From positions 252,501-316,500 of the forward strand of contig CAJNDS010002145.1 in the NCBI GenBank assembly GCA_905221605.1: a stretch of DNA of 64,000 nt, read 5' to 3'. Every line of letters starts with the position of its first letter. Positions within the stretch are counted from its first letter, which is position 1. Made by a program: the position numbers and the translations under genes. This DNA comes from Symbiodinium natans (Eukaryota > Sar > Dinophyceae > Suessiales > Symbiodiniaceae). Below are positions 34,149-44,364 of this stretch, one piece after another. Below the pieces are notes generated by a model. It saw only the letters and a program-made list of their open reading frames with translations, did no database searches and had not been told where the DNA came from.

Positions 34149-34498
34149 TTAAAGACCCGTATTCTTCGCAAACTCTCCTGCCTGCCAGAGCCGCTCTTGC
34201 ACGTGCGAGTCGTGCTCGCACTTGTATGCGAGTTGTAGGCAACTCCTCACCGCCACGAGCTGACTTGCCACTACAACCTTCGAGCAACCTGCCCTCATGC
34301 AAAACTCGCATCCGCTCATGCTGCAAGGGGTACAGGACACTGATGGAAACTGCCTATTGCGCAAACTCTGCGCAAGACTACTTTCTGTCTCCTGCATGAC
34401 AGGGCCGTTTGCTCTCAGCAAGTCCCGGCTGTGGAGCATGGCCTGCAAGATGACGATCCACGGGTTGCGTAGCATGTGCTGCGGAAGCTGGCTCTTCA
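34149..34498 (-). CDS. candidate terminal exon, unknown domain
   Basis: A good acceptor (ATCCTTTCAG) precedes 34498. The frame is then open to a TAA at 34149, about 116 codons, starting KSQLPQHMLRNPWIVILQAM and ending HVQERLWQAGEFAKNTGL. The middle (CTPCSMSGCEFCMRAGC) is Cys-rich. Composition is well mixed. Probably the last exon of the minus-strand gene upstream. Confidence 0.48.
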
Positions 34499-37400
34499 CT
34501 GAAAGGATGCATGATGTGACGAAACCATACTACAACAGCCACCCTTGGTGTCCGCTCCAGGTGTGCAAAGTTTGCTCATTTGATCTCCTATGGCCATGCG
34601 CGGGCTTTTTGCCGTCGAAATGAAGCGTCAAATCTGCTCGCAGATCGCTTGCGCCTTGCGCTGCTGGAAGCTTCGCCATCTTAGCGGAGTGGGGCACGCA
34701 ATTGCTGCTACTTTGGCCATGTCGTGCTGACCAGACTCACATGTCAGCTCATGTCAGCTTCAGTGCACTCCAGCTTCTTGCTTATGCCAGCCATATGAAG
34801 CGTGCCAACCACGGCGAAGACAACTTTCCTTCATCAGACTCAAATGTCTTGTGTGGGCTTGGGGCATGAAGCGGTGGAGCAGAGTGCTTCCCGCAGCCTC
34901 TCAAGCTAACCGTGGAATCCCTTGAATTAACCACGAATTACAGCTGAGCTGTGTCTCATTTCCTGACAGAAACAGAATGTGCGGCACGCGTAGAGTGAGT
35001 CATGTTCGTAGTACTATAAAAAGCTTCTGACTAGCTGGCCGTGGTTAGAGGTTAGAGTTAGGGCGGTTAGGAGTGTGAATAGATTTGCCTTGCAACAAGT
35101 GTCTGTGGTCCACCATGCCTTGCACAGGCATCTGCGATACACCGCGCCATGTGACTATCCCTCTCCGTGAGAATCCCACGAAGCTGCACACGCCACAGTG
35201 CCATCACGGGCAGTATCAGGAAGACCAGCCAGCCAGCGTCAAAGAGCCTGTAGGAACTGTAGGCTCTGGGATCTGCCACGGCAGCGCTTTCTGTAAAGCT
35301 CGCAGGAAGTAGCAGCGCTGGAATCAACAGGCCCAGCAACAGTAGCCCTGCAGTGCTCGAAAACGGAGCTTCCATGGCCAGGACCAAGAAGTTGCGTAGG
35401 ATGGCAATTGGCGTTGACACGAGAAGCAGAATTGATGCCGCAATGCGCAAGACTGTGGAGGCATCTGACACGCCGAGTTCACTGGAATACGGCTTCGGAC
35501 TTGATAGAAGCGTTGAAAAACAGTTGACGACATCAAACCCGATTCTCGCCCAGCCGCTGGCACTGCGAACGTCTTGCAACGTTGCGGCTGCAACTTCCTG
35601 AAGTACCGCGTCCAATTCTTCATCGGATAAATCGCCGAAGAGGACAGGAACATCTTGCCCAGCCGTCCTTGCCCGATAAAGGAAAACAACTGTGAAGACA
35701 TGTGAATACGCCTGGCCTCAGTCGGCCATCAAATTGTCTCAGATAATTATTCTGTACAGTTAGTTCGTCGTAGACATGTGTATGTAGAGCATAGAACCAC
35801 GCAACAGTAGTAACACTTCAGCCTGAACCCCAAAACCGCCTGAACTTTGCTGAACTGAAGGTATATTCTGAAGGCTCTCTGCCGCAGCCTGCATTTCGTT
35901 GTCCAACAAAGCCCTCTGGAAGGAACCAGGAGGATGCAGCGTCTGCCTGAGTTCAGAGGGGTCGGATATACGAACACAGAGTTTCTCTCGTCCTGAAGGA
36001 CGCGAGTCCTTTCAAGCTGTTTTTCACTTTCTGCGTTCTTTGGTGGTTCTGGTATGTGCTGCAGGTGTCGAGCAGCTCCCTTTCAGGAGTCTTGTGCATG
36101 CAGCATTCTGAGGCAGGCGCATGCGCTGCCATCTATCGTCGAACATTTCCAACACAACAGCAGCAAGTGTGTTGTTGTCCTTGTTGTCCAAGAGCTCCAT
36201 CACAAGGCTCTTTGTGCAAAACACTGAGAACGGATTGAAGTGCATGCATCCAACCAAACACACCAGGGTTTCAGAGTCGGAGTGTCGAACTATTCTGGCC
36301 TGCGTTAGAGCCAGTGAGCTGAGCTTGGACAGAGCCTGTCTTGTAAGCCTTGTGGAAGAGGGAATGTTCCGCTGTATTTGTGGAGTTCGTGCACAGATCC
36401 GCTGAGGAGGGCGAACAAACTGATGCCCAGCAAAGCACCAGACGCCAGCAAAGAAGACTGGCCAAATGCAAGGTCGAATTATTGCAATTGATCGCACACC
36501 GCGCATTACATTGGCCAATGATGCCCAACAGTCCAAGAGAAAACTTGAGCCGATGTGGCAAGTTGCAGTAAACATTTGCCATTGCCGAGAACGTGACAAG
36601 GCAAGCGGATGCAAACGGTACAACCATGGGCCTGGACATCGGGTCGTGGTGGTTCACGGAACTTCTGCAATTCCTCTGCAGCAAAGCTCGATCGGAGCAA
36701 GACACATGCGCGACCAGTTTCTGACATTTCCTGACCTCGAACTCCTCGAAGGAAATTGTTCCCTGAAGGGCCACGAAAGACTGCCACAACATGCCGACGT
36801 GGGAGAGCAAGAAGACAATCATGAAGACAATCATGATGTTATCTGCTTTCCAGAGGTCCTCTCATGTCGTGCTCTCTCCCAGCCTCGTCATCCCGGTCCA
36901 AGAACCGGAAGATCGGCAATGTCGGCCCGAAGTACGCGAAGGACCGCGCCACGGTTACCCACTCAGCTTCCTCATTTGCTCTCTTTCGGAGGCGCTCTCC
37001 CGAGACACTGGTACCGGTACGCCTCAAGGTTTAAGGCTGCCACGGAGATGAAGTTGTCGCCGTTGAGATCGAAGACTGCCCATGCAGCCTGTGGGAAGAA
37101 GCATCGTCTGATCCATCTGTTCTGAGCAGCTGCACACGTTTTGACTTGCCCAGGTGCATTCAGATCGTTCCCGAATGACCGGCTGCAGAAGTGGACAAAC
37201 TCCTCGTGATGGCATGTGCAGGCATCGTCACCTGTGACATGCTGAGGAGGTAAGATGCCACCCCGTCCTGGATCGAGTACACCATTTCTTTGTGACACAG
37301 CTCGAGTATGCCTTGGCTGATAGCGAGTTGTCTCAAACTGGAATCAAACATCCCTATCCCAATCTGCTCATGGACGACCTCTGTCTTAGGCAAGGTGCCC

Positions 37401-40400
37401 CATTCACTTCGAGTGACTTGACCCTCACCGCTGGGATCCAAATATCCTTTGGCATTGCGGGACAATGCATCATCTGCACTGGATTCTTTGCAAGTCCTAC
37501 TAGGCATCAATCGGCAACCTGCATGGGGGGGAAGTCTAAACTGCTTTGCAGGCAAGCTGCGGAAAACGCCTGAGGAGCAGCAGCACAACAACATGAAAAC
37601 TCAAGAAAAAAGCAAGGTTCTATACTACACAGACTGCATACGACTACAGGCATGTCTGCTTTTTGAAGTTTGAGCAGGTGTTGCCTGGGCGGCATGTTCT
37701 GTCGTAAGCGGCTAGTTGACTTGGGCTTTCGCTCCTGAAATCTTCTGAATATTGATGTGGGTGTTTTATTCACTGGCGTCTCACAATCTGATGGACATCC
37801 GTCGACCTGAAATTCGCCCCGGCCTCCGGCCAACAGGCATCTACCACAAACAGGCCGACATCTGGTCTCTTCCCCCCATCGCAAACCTTCCCCCCGCGAC
37901 ACGAGCTGCAGGCAAGTGGTTTGTGGGAAAGCCTTCTTCACTGCGGGCAGCGCCCACCACTCTAGCCGACTCTACCCGAGCTACCACCCTACCCAGGCTT
38001 CACGTGGCAACGCGCTCGCGCGTGCGCGCCAAGCAACACAAGTGCACGCAATCGTGGGAGAACCCGCTCTCTTTGCGGGTAACAAGACGTAACAAGCACA
38101 CGAGCACAAACAACATGCGCATCGAAGGTTCTGCACCACCTGCTGACAATGCAAGCTCACTAGGCTGCGGATTCAAGGTTTCGGGTTTACGGGTCGGTCG
38201 GCTGCTCTCGTTCCGCGTCTGCTGACCGACGACCGTGCAGACTGGAAACTCCGAGGTGCACCGTTTGGACCACCGACGAGCACGTCCCGTGGCTTGGGCC
38301 GGCCCGTCTGCCCAGGCGGCACACGCGAACGCTTACAAGTATTCAGCTCCCTTGATGTGACGCCCAGCAAGGTGTTCACATGACGCTGGTGCTGCGCGGC
38401 AAACAAGCCTGTGATCTTTTCCACTTCACGGCGCCCTTTGAACTTCTTGCACTTCACCCGCCTGGCTTTTGGGGTTGCGATGGCCCCCACATGCTCCCAC
38501 GCACGCACAGTCACAGTCACAGCTGCAGGAAAACAGTCCACGACACTTCAAGCCCTCCTCGAAATCTCGGAGATTCAAGACCTGCGTGCTCCTTACCAGA
38601 GCAATTCGGGGGGGAGGCATCTCATATGGCATCCGACTACCACAACTGAACCAGCTCAGATGACAACTTGTTGCTTTTGATGTCATCGAACGCCTGCAAG
38701 TGGGTGGGAAATGAACCGAACCATTCGGCAACATTCTTGTGACAAGAGGAGAATCTTGTCGCCAATCAAGCGTCGAAACTTGCAAGAGCAAGTGGCATTG
38801 CATCTGGAAATAGTACTCCACTTGGGCTTGAGGCCCTCAACAGATCCTCAACAGTATCTGCCATTGCTGCTTGAGAGCCCAGGTGGTCAATACATCATGA
38901 AAGCAGTGAAGCTCAGGGAGACTTCGGATCAGGGCTTATGCCCCCGAATGACTTCCACGACTTCTGATCTCTTCGGATGCCAATTTCGAGCTGCATGGTG
39001 CGGCATGAAGTTTCAAATTCTTGGACTTCCTAGCAAATCCTGTACACTAGTGCTGTATGTCTTTGCCGGCGTGAAGAGGAGCTAGTCTACCAGGTCTACC
39101 ATCCCATTCCAGCCTCGTATACATCGTCGTACCTTTCGATTACAAACCTGGGCACTGTGTTGTTGATGGCATGGACGAAACGAGAACCCGAGCTGCACAC
39201 TTACATGTGCGTCTGAGTCACTCCAGGAACTCCATGACGTCCACTGGGACTTCGCTTGTGGAAGCCCACCATAGCACCTCATTCACTTCATCGTCTTCTG
39301 CAACTTCACTGAACGTCACTTGCGTTCATGCTGGCCTGATCCACGCTCACGTCGCAATGCCAATTTGTATACGTTTCAAGGAATGCCCTGCGTACCTTAA
39401 GGACAGAGGGGGATGGGCCGGGATGGGCGGCAGCCAACAAGGAACCGTCTATTGAGTATAAATCTGAACACATCCCCGAACATCTGAACACACTCCCAAA
39501 GTTCCCTGCCTTGAAGTTGCGATCCTCCGGCGCGCATTTGTAACTCATTGAGACTAAGCCGTGCGTCGGAATCTGGGAGAAGGTCTCCCAGCCTGTGTAC
39601 ATAAGAAGCTTGACTAAGCACAGATTTTGGAGAATCGCTAATTTGCAGCAACAATTGGGCTCGGCACTGCGTGGCAAGCCCATTACAAGCCTAGCACGTG
39701 CATGAAACCAACGTTAAAAGAAATTTGCCAGCATGAGCCTCTCAGCTCCGAGCGGGTCAACTGATCCATCGCCTCGTACCCATCTCGGTTTCTGGATGTT
39801 AGTCATGCGCTCCTGCAGGGGTCAAGCTTGAAGTGGCTCAGTACGCTTGAGTGGAGCGTGGCCGGCTGATTGACACTTGATACTGTACGAACTTGGCAAG
39901 CTTGAAAGCACCTGTTTGTATAATTTTGCAGTGCTGCATGCAGCTAAGGCAGCAAGGGCCTTCTTCGCAAGGTTGATTAGAGCACAGAGAGCTGTACGCT
40001 CATCGAACGTGTCCAGCCGGAAGACAAAACGCGCCTGGTCCACACAACAGCTGAGTGCATGGACATTGCGAGATCCGAAGCCAGAACTGACCTGCTCCGG
40101 CTGAATCCAAGGAAAGAAAATCAGGGCACCAAGTCGGGCACGGAGTCGATTCACCTATGGCAGTATGCACATAAGGTTGAACCACACAGCTTCCCGCGTT
40201 GTTCATCAATGTTCGTCATATGACCAACGAGCTTCAATCCGCCGAGGCCTCGGGCCGGTAGGTCGTAGGTGTCTGGGTAGTAGACCCACCCCAGCCCAGC
40301 CGGCCCCCCCCCACCCACCCGCAGGCCCCCACCCCACCCCTACGGGTAAGGGGGGGTGCTCCATGACGGGCGCCTCACCGCTCGGCAGGCCCCGGCCGAT

Positions 40401-42092
40401 GAGTCGCGGAGCGTTAAAATTACCTAACATACGGCATCTTGTTGCACGGCTTTGTCCATGGACTGGTGTTCGGTGAAAAAGCCTCTACCTGTGTAGATTC
40501 CTTGCAAGCAAACTACATCGAAAGCTGTTCCCATCTGGCGCCTACGTTCTGCAGAGCTCCAGCGCAAGATTGTGCCTGCTCGTCATCGCCTTCAAAGCGC
40601 ACGGAGAAAACCTTCTCGTTGTGCATGTCAGCAATGCCTGAAGTGCTGCACGCAGTTGCGCAGCGGTGTAACTGGCAAAATCTGCAGCTTGCACCGAGTG
40701 GCGATTGAAGAAGACTATGAGACAATCCTCCCGGTCGCATGGATCCTGAGTGCCATCGGGACAGACTTTCTTAATGGCTGGCGTGCCAGTCTAAGCGCGG
40801 ATGGTGAAGATACTGTTGAACTTGCTGGTTTGCTGTATCAACTGTACAAGGTTTTCTATCTGCTGCTGAATATGCTTGTCCATATGGCGATCTGGAATAA
40901 TGAGAGGGTATGAGAGGTTGCCATTTCACATTTGGACCCAAAGCGACAGCTCTGATCCCCTGCATCTACACGGGCGGTGACAAGCCTCTCTCAGCTAGAC
41001 TCAGCCCTCTGAGCTCCCCGCCAGAAAACATTCCAAAAGAGCCTTCAGTGCAGATTCTAGATTTTCAAAATTTTGCGCAGATTTGCACCTTGCATAAATT
41101 GGCATGCAAATGGCATCAGCTTAGAGCTCGAGTGCAGTCTAAAGCGGGGTCCCCTGCTCGAGTCTGCAGTGCAGTAATGTGCACCTCGCGTCCGCGCCGC
41201 AACAGCTGAAGCTTGCGTCGCTCCACAACGACACAAGTCGTGAGGGCATGTCATGACACCTGGCCTGGTGTGCCACCATCCGCAAAGCCTGTGACAGGGA
41301 GAGGCTTTGCGGTACTTGCCCAACATGTCCAACACCAGATCTGCACGCTGTTTTGCCGGTGGTACGGTGATGGCACATGATGGCACCCTGTCACAAAAAA
41401 AGCTGCCGCCAATCAGGGCGCCTGCATGTCATCCCGAGGTAACTTCGCCTTCGGCGCAGAACTGGACCACTGTGGAACTGATCGAGTTGTCTTAGGCCCT
41501 GAACCCCAAGCCTGTTCGGCATCTGCTGCGTTGCTGCTGCCCTTCTTCTGGAAGTTCTGATCCTGGTTTTGGAACCAGCTTCTTTCTCAGATGCGTGACT
41601 GATGCGTGGGCGCAGCAGCGACAAGACCCACTAGCCAGGGATTTCAAGAGAGTCACGGCTGCATAGGACATTGCATGCTTCGCAAAGCTGCGCACCTGTA
41701 ATGCAATGAGCATGTTCTGAAAAGACTTGTCGTCAAGCACTTGAGCTCCTCAACATTGCTGCCACGAGCTGTTGAACTGCTGTGCAATGCTGCAATTTCT
41801 TGGTATCGGTCCTATAGGTGGCCTGGCAGAGCTGGAATAGTCCAGCTCGAGATTGCCGGCCTGTAAATCTGCAGGAACACTCAGTCAGAATATGCTGTAC
41901 ATGATACTCCAGACCTGTATCAACTTTTTGTCCAGCAAGTTGTGGTTTCTGGTGGTTTCTGGCATCTGCTTTGAGTGGGACCCCGTTTTTCCTTCTTGAC
42001 GATCCCACCCTCTGCTTCTTCCTTACCTTCACCTTCTTCCTTCCCCGTTCCTCTGCTCCTCTTCCATCTGACGTTCTTATTGATTTGCACAC
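34149..42092 (-). CDS. candidate multi-exon minus-strand gene or genes: EF-hand/membrane protein(s); exons only partly resolved
   Basis: Minus-strand exon-like segments recur through this stretch at about 42092-41733, 41740-41492, 41386-41240, 40965-40785, 40740-40513, 40154-39910, 39654-39450, 38541-38200, 37780-37640, 37594-37360, 37088-37015, 37000-36845, 36840-36730, 36223-36080, 36008-35760, 35689-35067 and 34498-34149. Many have an AG acceptor directly upstream. EF-hand-type loops occur near 39.56, 37.42 and 37.05 kb, and clear hydrophobic segments at 36.8 and 35.1-35.5 kb. I infer a calcium-regulated membrane protein. Whether this is one gene or two (break perhaps at 37.8-38.2 or 39-39.4 kb) cannot be told, and some listed segments will be wrong. 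Confidence 0.4.
34500..35066. other. intron or intergenic, nothing recognised
   Basis: No sizeable minus frame. TTAGAGGTTAGAGTTAGGGC near 35045 is a faint telomere-like tract. If the 35067 and 34149 segments belong to one gene, this is its last intron. Confidence 0.4.
35067..35689 (-). CDS. coding exon of a multi-pass membrane protein
   Basis: After an acceptor-like TCTTCACAG the minus frame is open for about 207 codons. It begins FLYRARTAGQDVPVLFGDLS and an acidic helix-like stretch (DEELDAVLQEVAAATLQDV). Three hydrophobic segments follow, around VLRIAASILLLVSTPIAIL, AGLLLLGLLIPALLLPASF and GWLVFLILPVMALW. The tail is polar (RGILTERDSHMARCIADAC). The frame stops at 35067, or splices out earlier at a GC-type donor (GTTGCAAGGCAAATC). 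This is one of the most convincing exons in the window. Family unknown. Confidence 0.6.
35760..36008 (-). CDS. candidate coding exon, unknown protein
   Basis: An acceptor-like GCTTGAAAG precedes 36008. The minus frame reads RPSGREKLCVRISDPSELRQ, then FQRALLDNEMQAAAESLQNI, and ends at a TAA. A possible donor (CCTTCAGTTCAG) lies inside, so the true 3' end may be near 35855. It sits 70 bases upstream of the membrane exon at 35689 on the same strand, consistent with a short intron. Confidence 0.5.
   Translation of the reverse strand, partial: DSRPSGREKLCVRISDPSELRQTLHPPGSFQRALLDNEMQAAAESLQNIPSVQQSSGGFGVQAEVLLLLRGSMLYIHMSTTN
36080..36223 (-). CDS. candidate coding exon, unknown protein
   Basis: A textbook acceptor (AATCCGTTCTCAG) precedes 36223. 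The frame reads FCTKSLVMELLDNKDNNTLA, then VLEMFDDRWQRMRLPQN. Acidic and helical in character. The donor is unclear: no GT is well placed, and a GA or GC donor near 36080 is possible. Same strand and spacing as its neighbours. Confidence 0.5.
36730..37000 (-). CDS. candidate exon pair: basic segment followed by a membrane helix
   Basis: About 36999-36845 reads ERLRKRANEEAEWVTVARSF, then GPTLPIFRFLDRDDEAG. About 36840-36733 reads IVFMIVFLLSHVGMLWQSFV followed by GTISFEEFE, with a donor-like TCGAGGTCAGG. The last motif matches the C-terminal half of an EF-hand (G-x-I-S-F-E-E-F) but lacks the first-half Asp residues. The two parts are in different frames, so an intron or frameshift lies between them. 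Confidence 0.4.
37015..37088 (-). CDS. coding exon with an EF-hand-like calcium loop
   Basis: A very good acceptor (GATGCTTCTTCCCACAG) precedes 37088 and a GT donor follows at about 37014-37020 (GAGGCGTACCGGTACC). The exon reads AAWAVFDLNGDNFISVAALN. The loop DLNGDNFISVAA has D1, N3, D5 and I8 of an EF-hand but Ala where E12 is expected, so calcium binding may be weak. It lies downstream of a second, more complete loop near 37.42 kb on the same strand, giving a paired-EF arrangement. Confidence 0.6.
37360..37490 (-). CDS. coding segment with a canonical EF-hand loop
   Basis: Within the minus frame 37594-37160 the loop DPSGEGQVTRSE (37438-37403) fits the EF-hand pattern: D1, S3, E5, G6, V8, E12. 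It is followed by WGTLPKTEVVHEQIGIGMFD, then SSLRQLAISQGILELCHKEM, consistent with an exiting helix and further helices. Exon limits are not fixed. Upstream, the same frame is Cys/Ser-rich and likely intronic. Confidence 0.55.
38200..38541 (-). CDS. candidate coding segment, basic, unknown protein
   Basis: The minus frame (122 codons) reads ATPKARRVKCKKFKGRREVE, then ITGLFAAQHQRHVNTLLGVT, then a Lys/Arg/Pro-rich tail. Plus-strand frames at 38380-38680 overlap and are His/Ser-rich. Could be the basic N-terminal region of the EF-hand gene or a separate gene. Confidence 0.35.
38711..39085 (+). CDS. candidate coding segment on the opposite strand, unknown
   Basis: The plus frame is open for 124 codons with LQEQVALHLEIVLHLGLRPS and PQQYLPLLLESPGGQYIMKA. 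The minus strand shows no long frame here, which supports this strand, but no splice pair or domain is recognised. If real, it would break the minus-strand run into two genes. Confidence 0.33.
   Translation: MNRTIRQHSCDKRRILSPIKRRNLQEQVALHLEIVLHLGLRPSTDPQQYLPLLLESPGGQYIMKAVKLRETSDQGLCPRMTSTTSDLFGCQFRAAWCGMKFQILGLPSKSCTLVLYVFAGVKRS
39450..39654 (-). CDS. candidate coding exon with degenerate EF-hand loop
   Basis: The minus frame reads DSPKSVLSQASYVHRLGDLL, then a loop-like LPDSDARLSLNE (about 39579-39544: D3, D5, L8 and E12 in place, but Leu at position 1), then GRELWECVQMFGDVFRFIL. The upstream acceptor is not obvious; CGATTCTCC lies at 39640. Another minus frame (39306-39683) overlaps and is also open, so the call is moderate. 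Confidence 0.42.
39910..40154 (-). CDS. candidate coding exon, unknown protein
   Basis: The minus frame reads ARFVFRLDTFDERTALCALI, then NLAKKALAALAACSTAKLYK. The plus frame on the same bases is also open, with a basic Ala/Arg/Ser composition. Neighbouring minus-strand candidates favour the minus strand. No family recognised. Confidence 0.33.
40240..40410. other. GC-rich low-complexity patch (CCCCAGCC / CCCACC)
   Basis: CCCACCCCAGCCCAGCCGGC, CCCCACCCACCCGCAGGCCC and CCTACGGGTAAGGGGGGGTG. Frames are Pro- or Gly-rich. Similar in flavour to the patches near 17.75 and 46.28 kb. Confidence 0.55.
40513..40965 (-). CDS. candidate exon pair, unknown protein
   Basis: About 40918-40800 reads IIPDRHMDKHIQQQIENLVQ, then LIQQTSKFNSIFTIR: helical and amphipathic. 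About 40720-40513 reads CSTSGIADMHNEKVFSVRFE, then GDDEQAQSCAGALQNVGARW, to a TAA. The two are in different frames, about 60-80 nt apart, consistent with a short intron. A plus-strand frame (40572-40913) with a hydrophobic C-terminus overlaps. Confidence 0.4.
41492..41754 (-). CDS. candidate coding exon, unknown protein
   Basis: After an acceptor-like AATGTTGAG the minus frame reads AQVLDDKSFQNMLIALQVRS, then FAKHAMSYAAVTLLKSLASG, then a basic Gln/Arg-rich tail (LRKKLVPKPGSELPEEGQQQ) to a TAG. The upstream minus frame at 41733-42092 (basic, then GLEYHVQHILTECSCRF) may be the preceding exon. Confidence 0.45.
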
Positions 42093-42119
42093 GAAATAGA
42101 CACGAAATATCTCGTATGT

Positions 42120-42535
42120 GCTATGTACCCTAAAATCCTTGTGTACCCTGTTTACCTTTTTTTGCTCTGTCTATGTACCTTATGCTCTATGTACCCTATC
42201 TTCACTACACGCACCCATTGCGTTTACAAAGGTCGCAGCTGGGCTGTGCTGGGCTGCACTGGGCTGCGCTGGGCTGCGACCGGCTGCCTACTGAATTCAC
42301 ATAGAGTCATACTCAAGGTGGTCGCAGCCCACCCCAGGTAGGGCCTCAGCTGCGACCAGCTGCAACCCAAGTTTAACCCACACAGAAATCTCCAAGGGGC
42401 TTAGAGGGCTTGGGGGCTTAAGGGGGCCAAGGGGGCGGTTTCCGGCTGCTGCTGCTGCAGCAGAGGTCGCAGCTGGGCTGTGCTGGGCTGCACTGAGCTG
42501 CGATGCCTACTGAATTCATATAGAGCAGCTGCGAC
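42120..42535. repeat. TATGTACCCT repeats and a duplicated GGTCGCAGCTGGGCTG block
   Basis: CTATGTACCCTA-type strings recur at 42120-42200. GGTCGCAGCTGGGCTGTGCT, followed by GGGCTGCACTGGGCTGC, at 42231-42300 recurs at 42467-42530 as GGTCGCAGCTGGGCTGTGCT, GGGCTGCACTGAGCTGC, each followed by CTACTGAATTCA(C/T)ATAGAG. Non-coding. Confidence 0.8.
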
Positions 42536-42544
42536 ACAAGTTTA

Positions 42545-43150
42545 ACCTAGAAACTAAAATAGAAAACCAATTAAAACCAACCTACACATGTTGACCAATT
42601 AAAAACCAATTGAAACAATTAAGAACAATTAAAACCAATTAAAACCCATCAAAAAACAATTGAAAACCAATGAAAACAAATGGAAAACCAAATAAATCCC
42701 ACTAGAAAACAACAAACAACCAATAGAAAACCAACAGAAAACCAATACAAACCCATAGAAAACCAATGAAAACGAATAAAATCCAATAGAAAGCCCATAG
42801 AAAACAAATAGAAAACCAATAAGAACCAATAGAACACCAATAGAAAACCAATAAAAACCAATAGAAGACGGATAAAAACCAACAGAAAACCAAGAAAAAC
42901 AATCGAAAACCAATAAAAAAAATTGAAAGCCAATAAACACCAATGGAAAACTGGTTTTCTGTTGGTTTTTATTGGTGTCCTATTGGTTGTTATTGGTTTT
43001 CTATTGGTTTCTATTGGTTTTCTATTGGTTTGTATTGGTTTTCTATTGGTTTTATTGGTTTGTATTGGTTTTCTATTGGTTGTCTATTGGTTTTCATTGG
43101 TTTTCTATTGGCTTCCATTGGTTTTCTGTTGGTTGTTCATCGATTTATAC
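42545..43150. repeat. large inverted array: (AAAACCAATAG)n facing (TTGGTTTTCTA)n
   Basis: From 42545 to about 42945 the plus strand is made of AAAACCAATAGAAAACCAAT-type ~11-12 bp units. From about 42948 to 43145 it is the reverse complement, GGTTTTCTATTGGTTTTTAT. The switch occurs at CAATGGAAAACTGGTTTTCTGTTGG with almost no spacer, so about 200 bp can fold back on itself. The Phe/Trp/Leu-rich ORFs are artefacts. Confidence 0.95.
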
Positions 43151-43169
43151 AGAGTATGGTCGTATAAAA

Positions 43170-43650
43170 CGTATACACTAAACCCTAAACCCTAAACCCA
43201 TTGCGTTCATACAGATCGCGATCTAGACCTCAAAGGCTTTCCCAAACACGCGTTGATTGAGATAAGAATGATTGAACAACATGCGCTCGCCAAGACACCA
43301 TCAGGTGGTTTTACGTAATGCAACCAGGAAGACGCACGAAAATGCCTCATAAAGACCGCGATCTATAACTTAAGATTTAAGATCCCCGCATAACCCACAA
43401 ACATACTCCGTATGTGCTGCTGTTAGGCCCAGGCCGAATTGTCATGTTGCTGCACATTTTAAGCAACATTATGCGCTCACGGAGACCACGTTCATTAGAC
43501 GCGGAACTCTCCAAAACACGCACACGCACCTGAGGAAAAATGTACGTACACGCTCTCGTACGGACCGCGATCGAGAATCTAGAACTTGTGGGGAACAGCA
43601 GGAACGAAAGCTAGTGCAGTTGCTCGAGAAGCCACAGGAGAAACAGCATT
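43170..43650. repeat. telomere-like CCCTAAA tract and dispersed ACCGCGATCTA units
   Basis: ACACTAAACCCTAAACCCTA lies at about 43176, directly after the inverted array. Then CAGATCGCGATCTAGACCTC (43213), AAAGACCGCGATCTATAACT (43351) and CGGACCGCGATCGAGAATCT (43560) recur at about 140-210 bp spacing, each near a GCGCTC and an ACACGC segment: a degenerate long-period tandem repeat. Confidence 0.7.
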
Positions 43651-43734
43651 GACCGAACAGGCAAGTGTGAGACTTGCAGTTGACTACCCAATGCACGGCC
43701 GGTCTACTCCTCACCCATGACCCGTATCCCGACC

Positions 43735-44112
43735 CACACCGTCGGAGAATCCCTGGCCAGAGCAGCCCCAGCGTCGAGTGCCAACCCAGACAATCCCTGG
43801 CCCAGTGCCCAGCCCCATGTGATGTTTTCAGACAGTTTCTGGAGCGCCCAACCCAGTAACCCCAGCCCAGGCTTCAGAGCATCCCACAAAACCCTGCAGC
43901 GCCCAACCCCAGAGCACCACCAAAAAGACCTGCAGCGCCCAGCCCCAAAGAATCCCTGATCCCTAGAAAATCCCTAGGTTGCCCCAGAGAAGCACCTGGA
44001 GTGCAACACAGAATATTCGCAAAGAATCCCTGAAGCGCCCAACCTTGGAGTATCTGCAGAGAATCCCTGGAGTGCCTAACCGCAGAGAATCCCCAGCGAA
44101 TCCCCTGAGCAT
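43735..44112. repeat. degenerate minisatellite (AATCCCTGGAGCGCCCAACCCCAG-type)
   Basis: Units such as GAGAATCCCTGGCCAGAGCA, GACAATCCCTGGCCCAGTGC, CTGGAGCGCCCAACCCAGTA, AAGAATCCCTGAAGCGCCCA and GAGAATCCCTGGAGTGCCTA recur at about 35-60 bp. Related CGGTTTCGACGCTGC / TGGTTTCGACGCTGCG blocks follow at 44128, 44305 and 44337. Frames are repeat-derived. Confidence 0.8.
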
Positions 44113-44364
44113 TAAACTCGCCCGCATACGGTTTCGACGCTGCTGTGGGGATGCATTTCTTTCGCGTATCAGTGTGTCTAATGCGCAAGAAGTCATTATC
44201 GTTCCACCTCTCAGACAATGCATGGCGGAACATGAGGGTCTGAAGAGGAATTACAGCACTTGCTGGTTGCTACTTTTTGTCAGCATTCAACTCACCCATA
44301 CATGGTTTCGACGCTGCGCTTGGAGATGTAGTAACATGGTTTCGACCCTGTTCTTGGAGAGGTA

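Noticed and set aside
42629..43195. Phe/Trp/Leu-rich ORFs resembling membrane proteins
   Set aside because: They are the inverted AACCAATAG/CTATTGGTT array; composition and periodicity follow the DNA repeat exactly.
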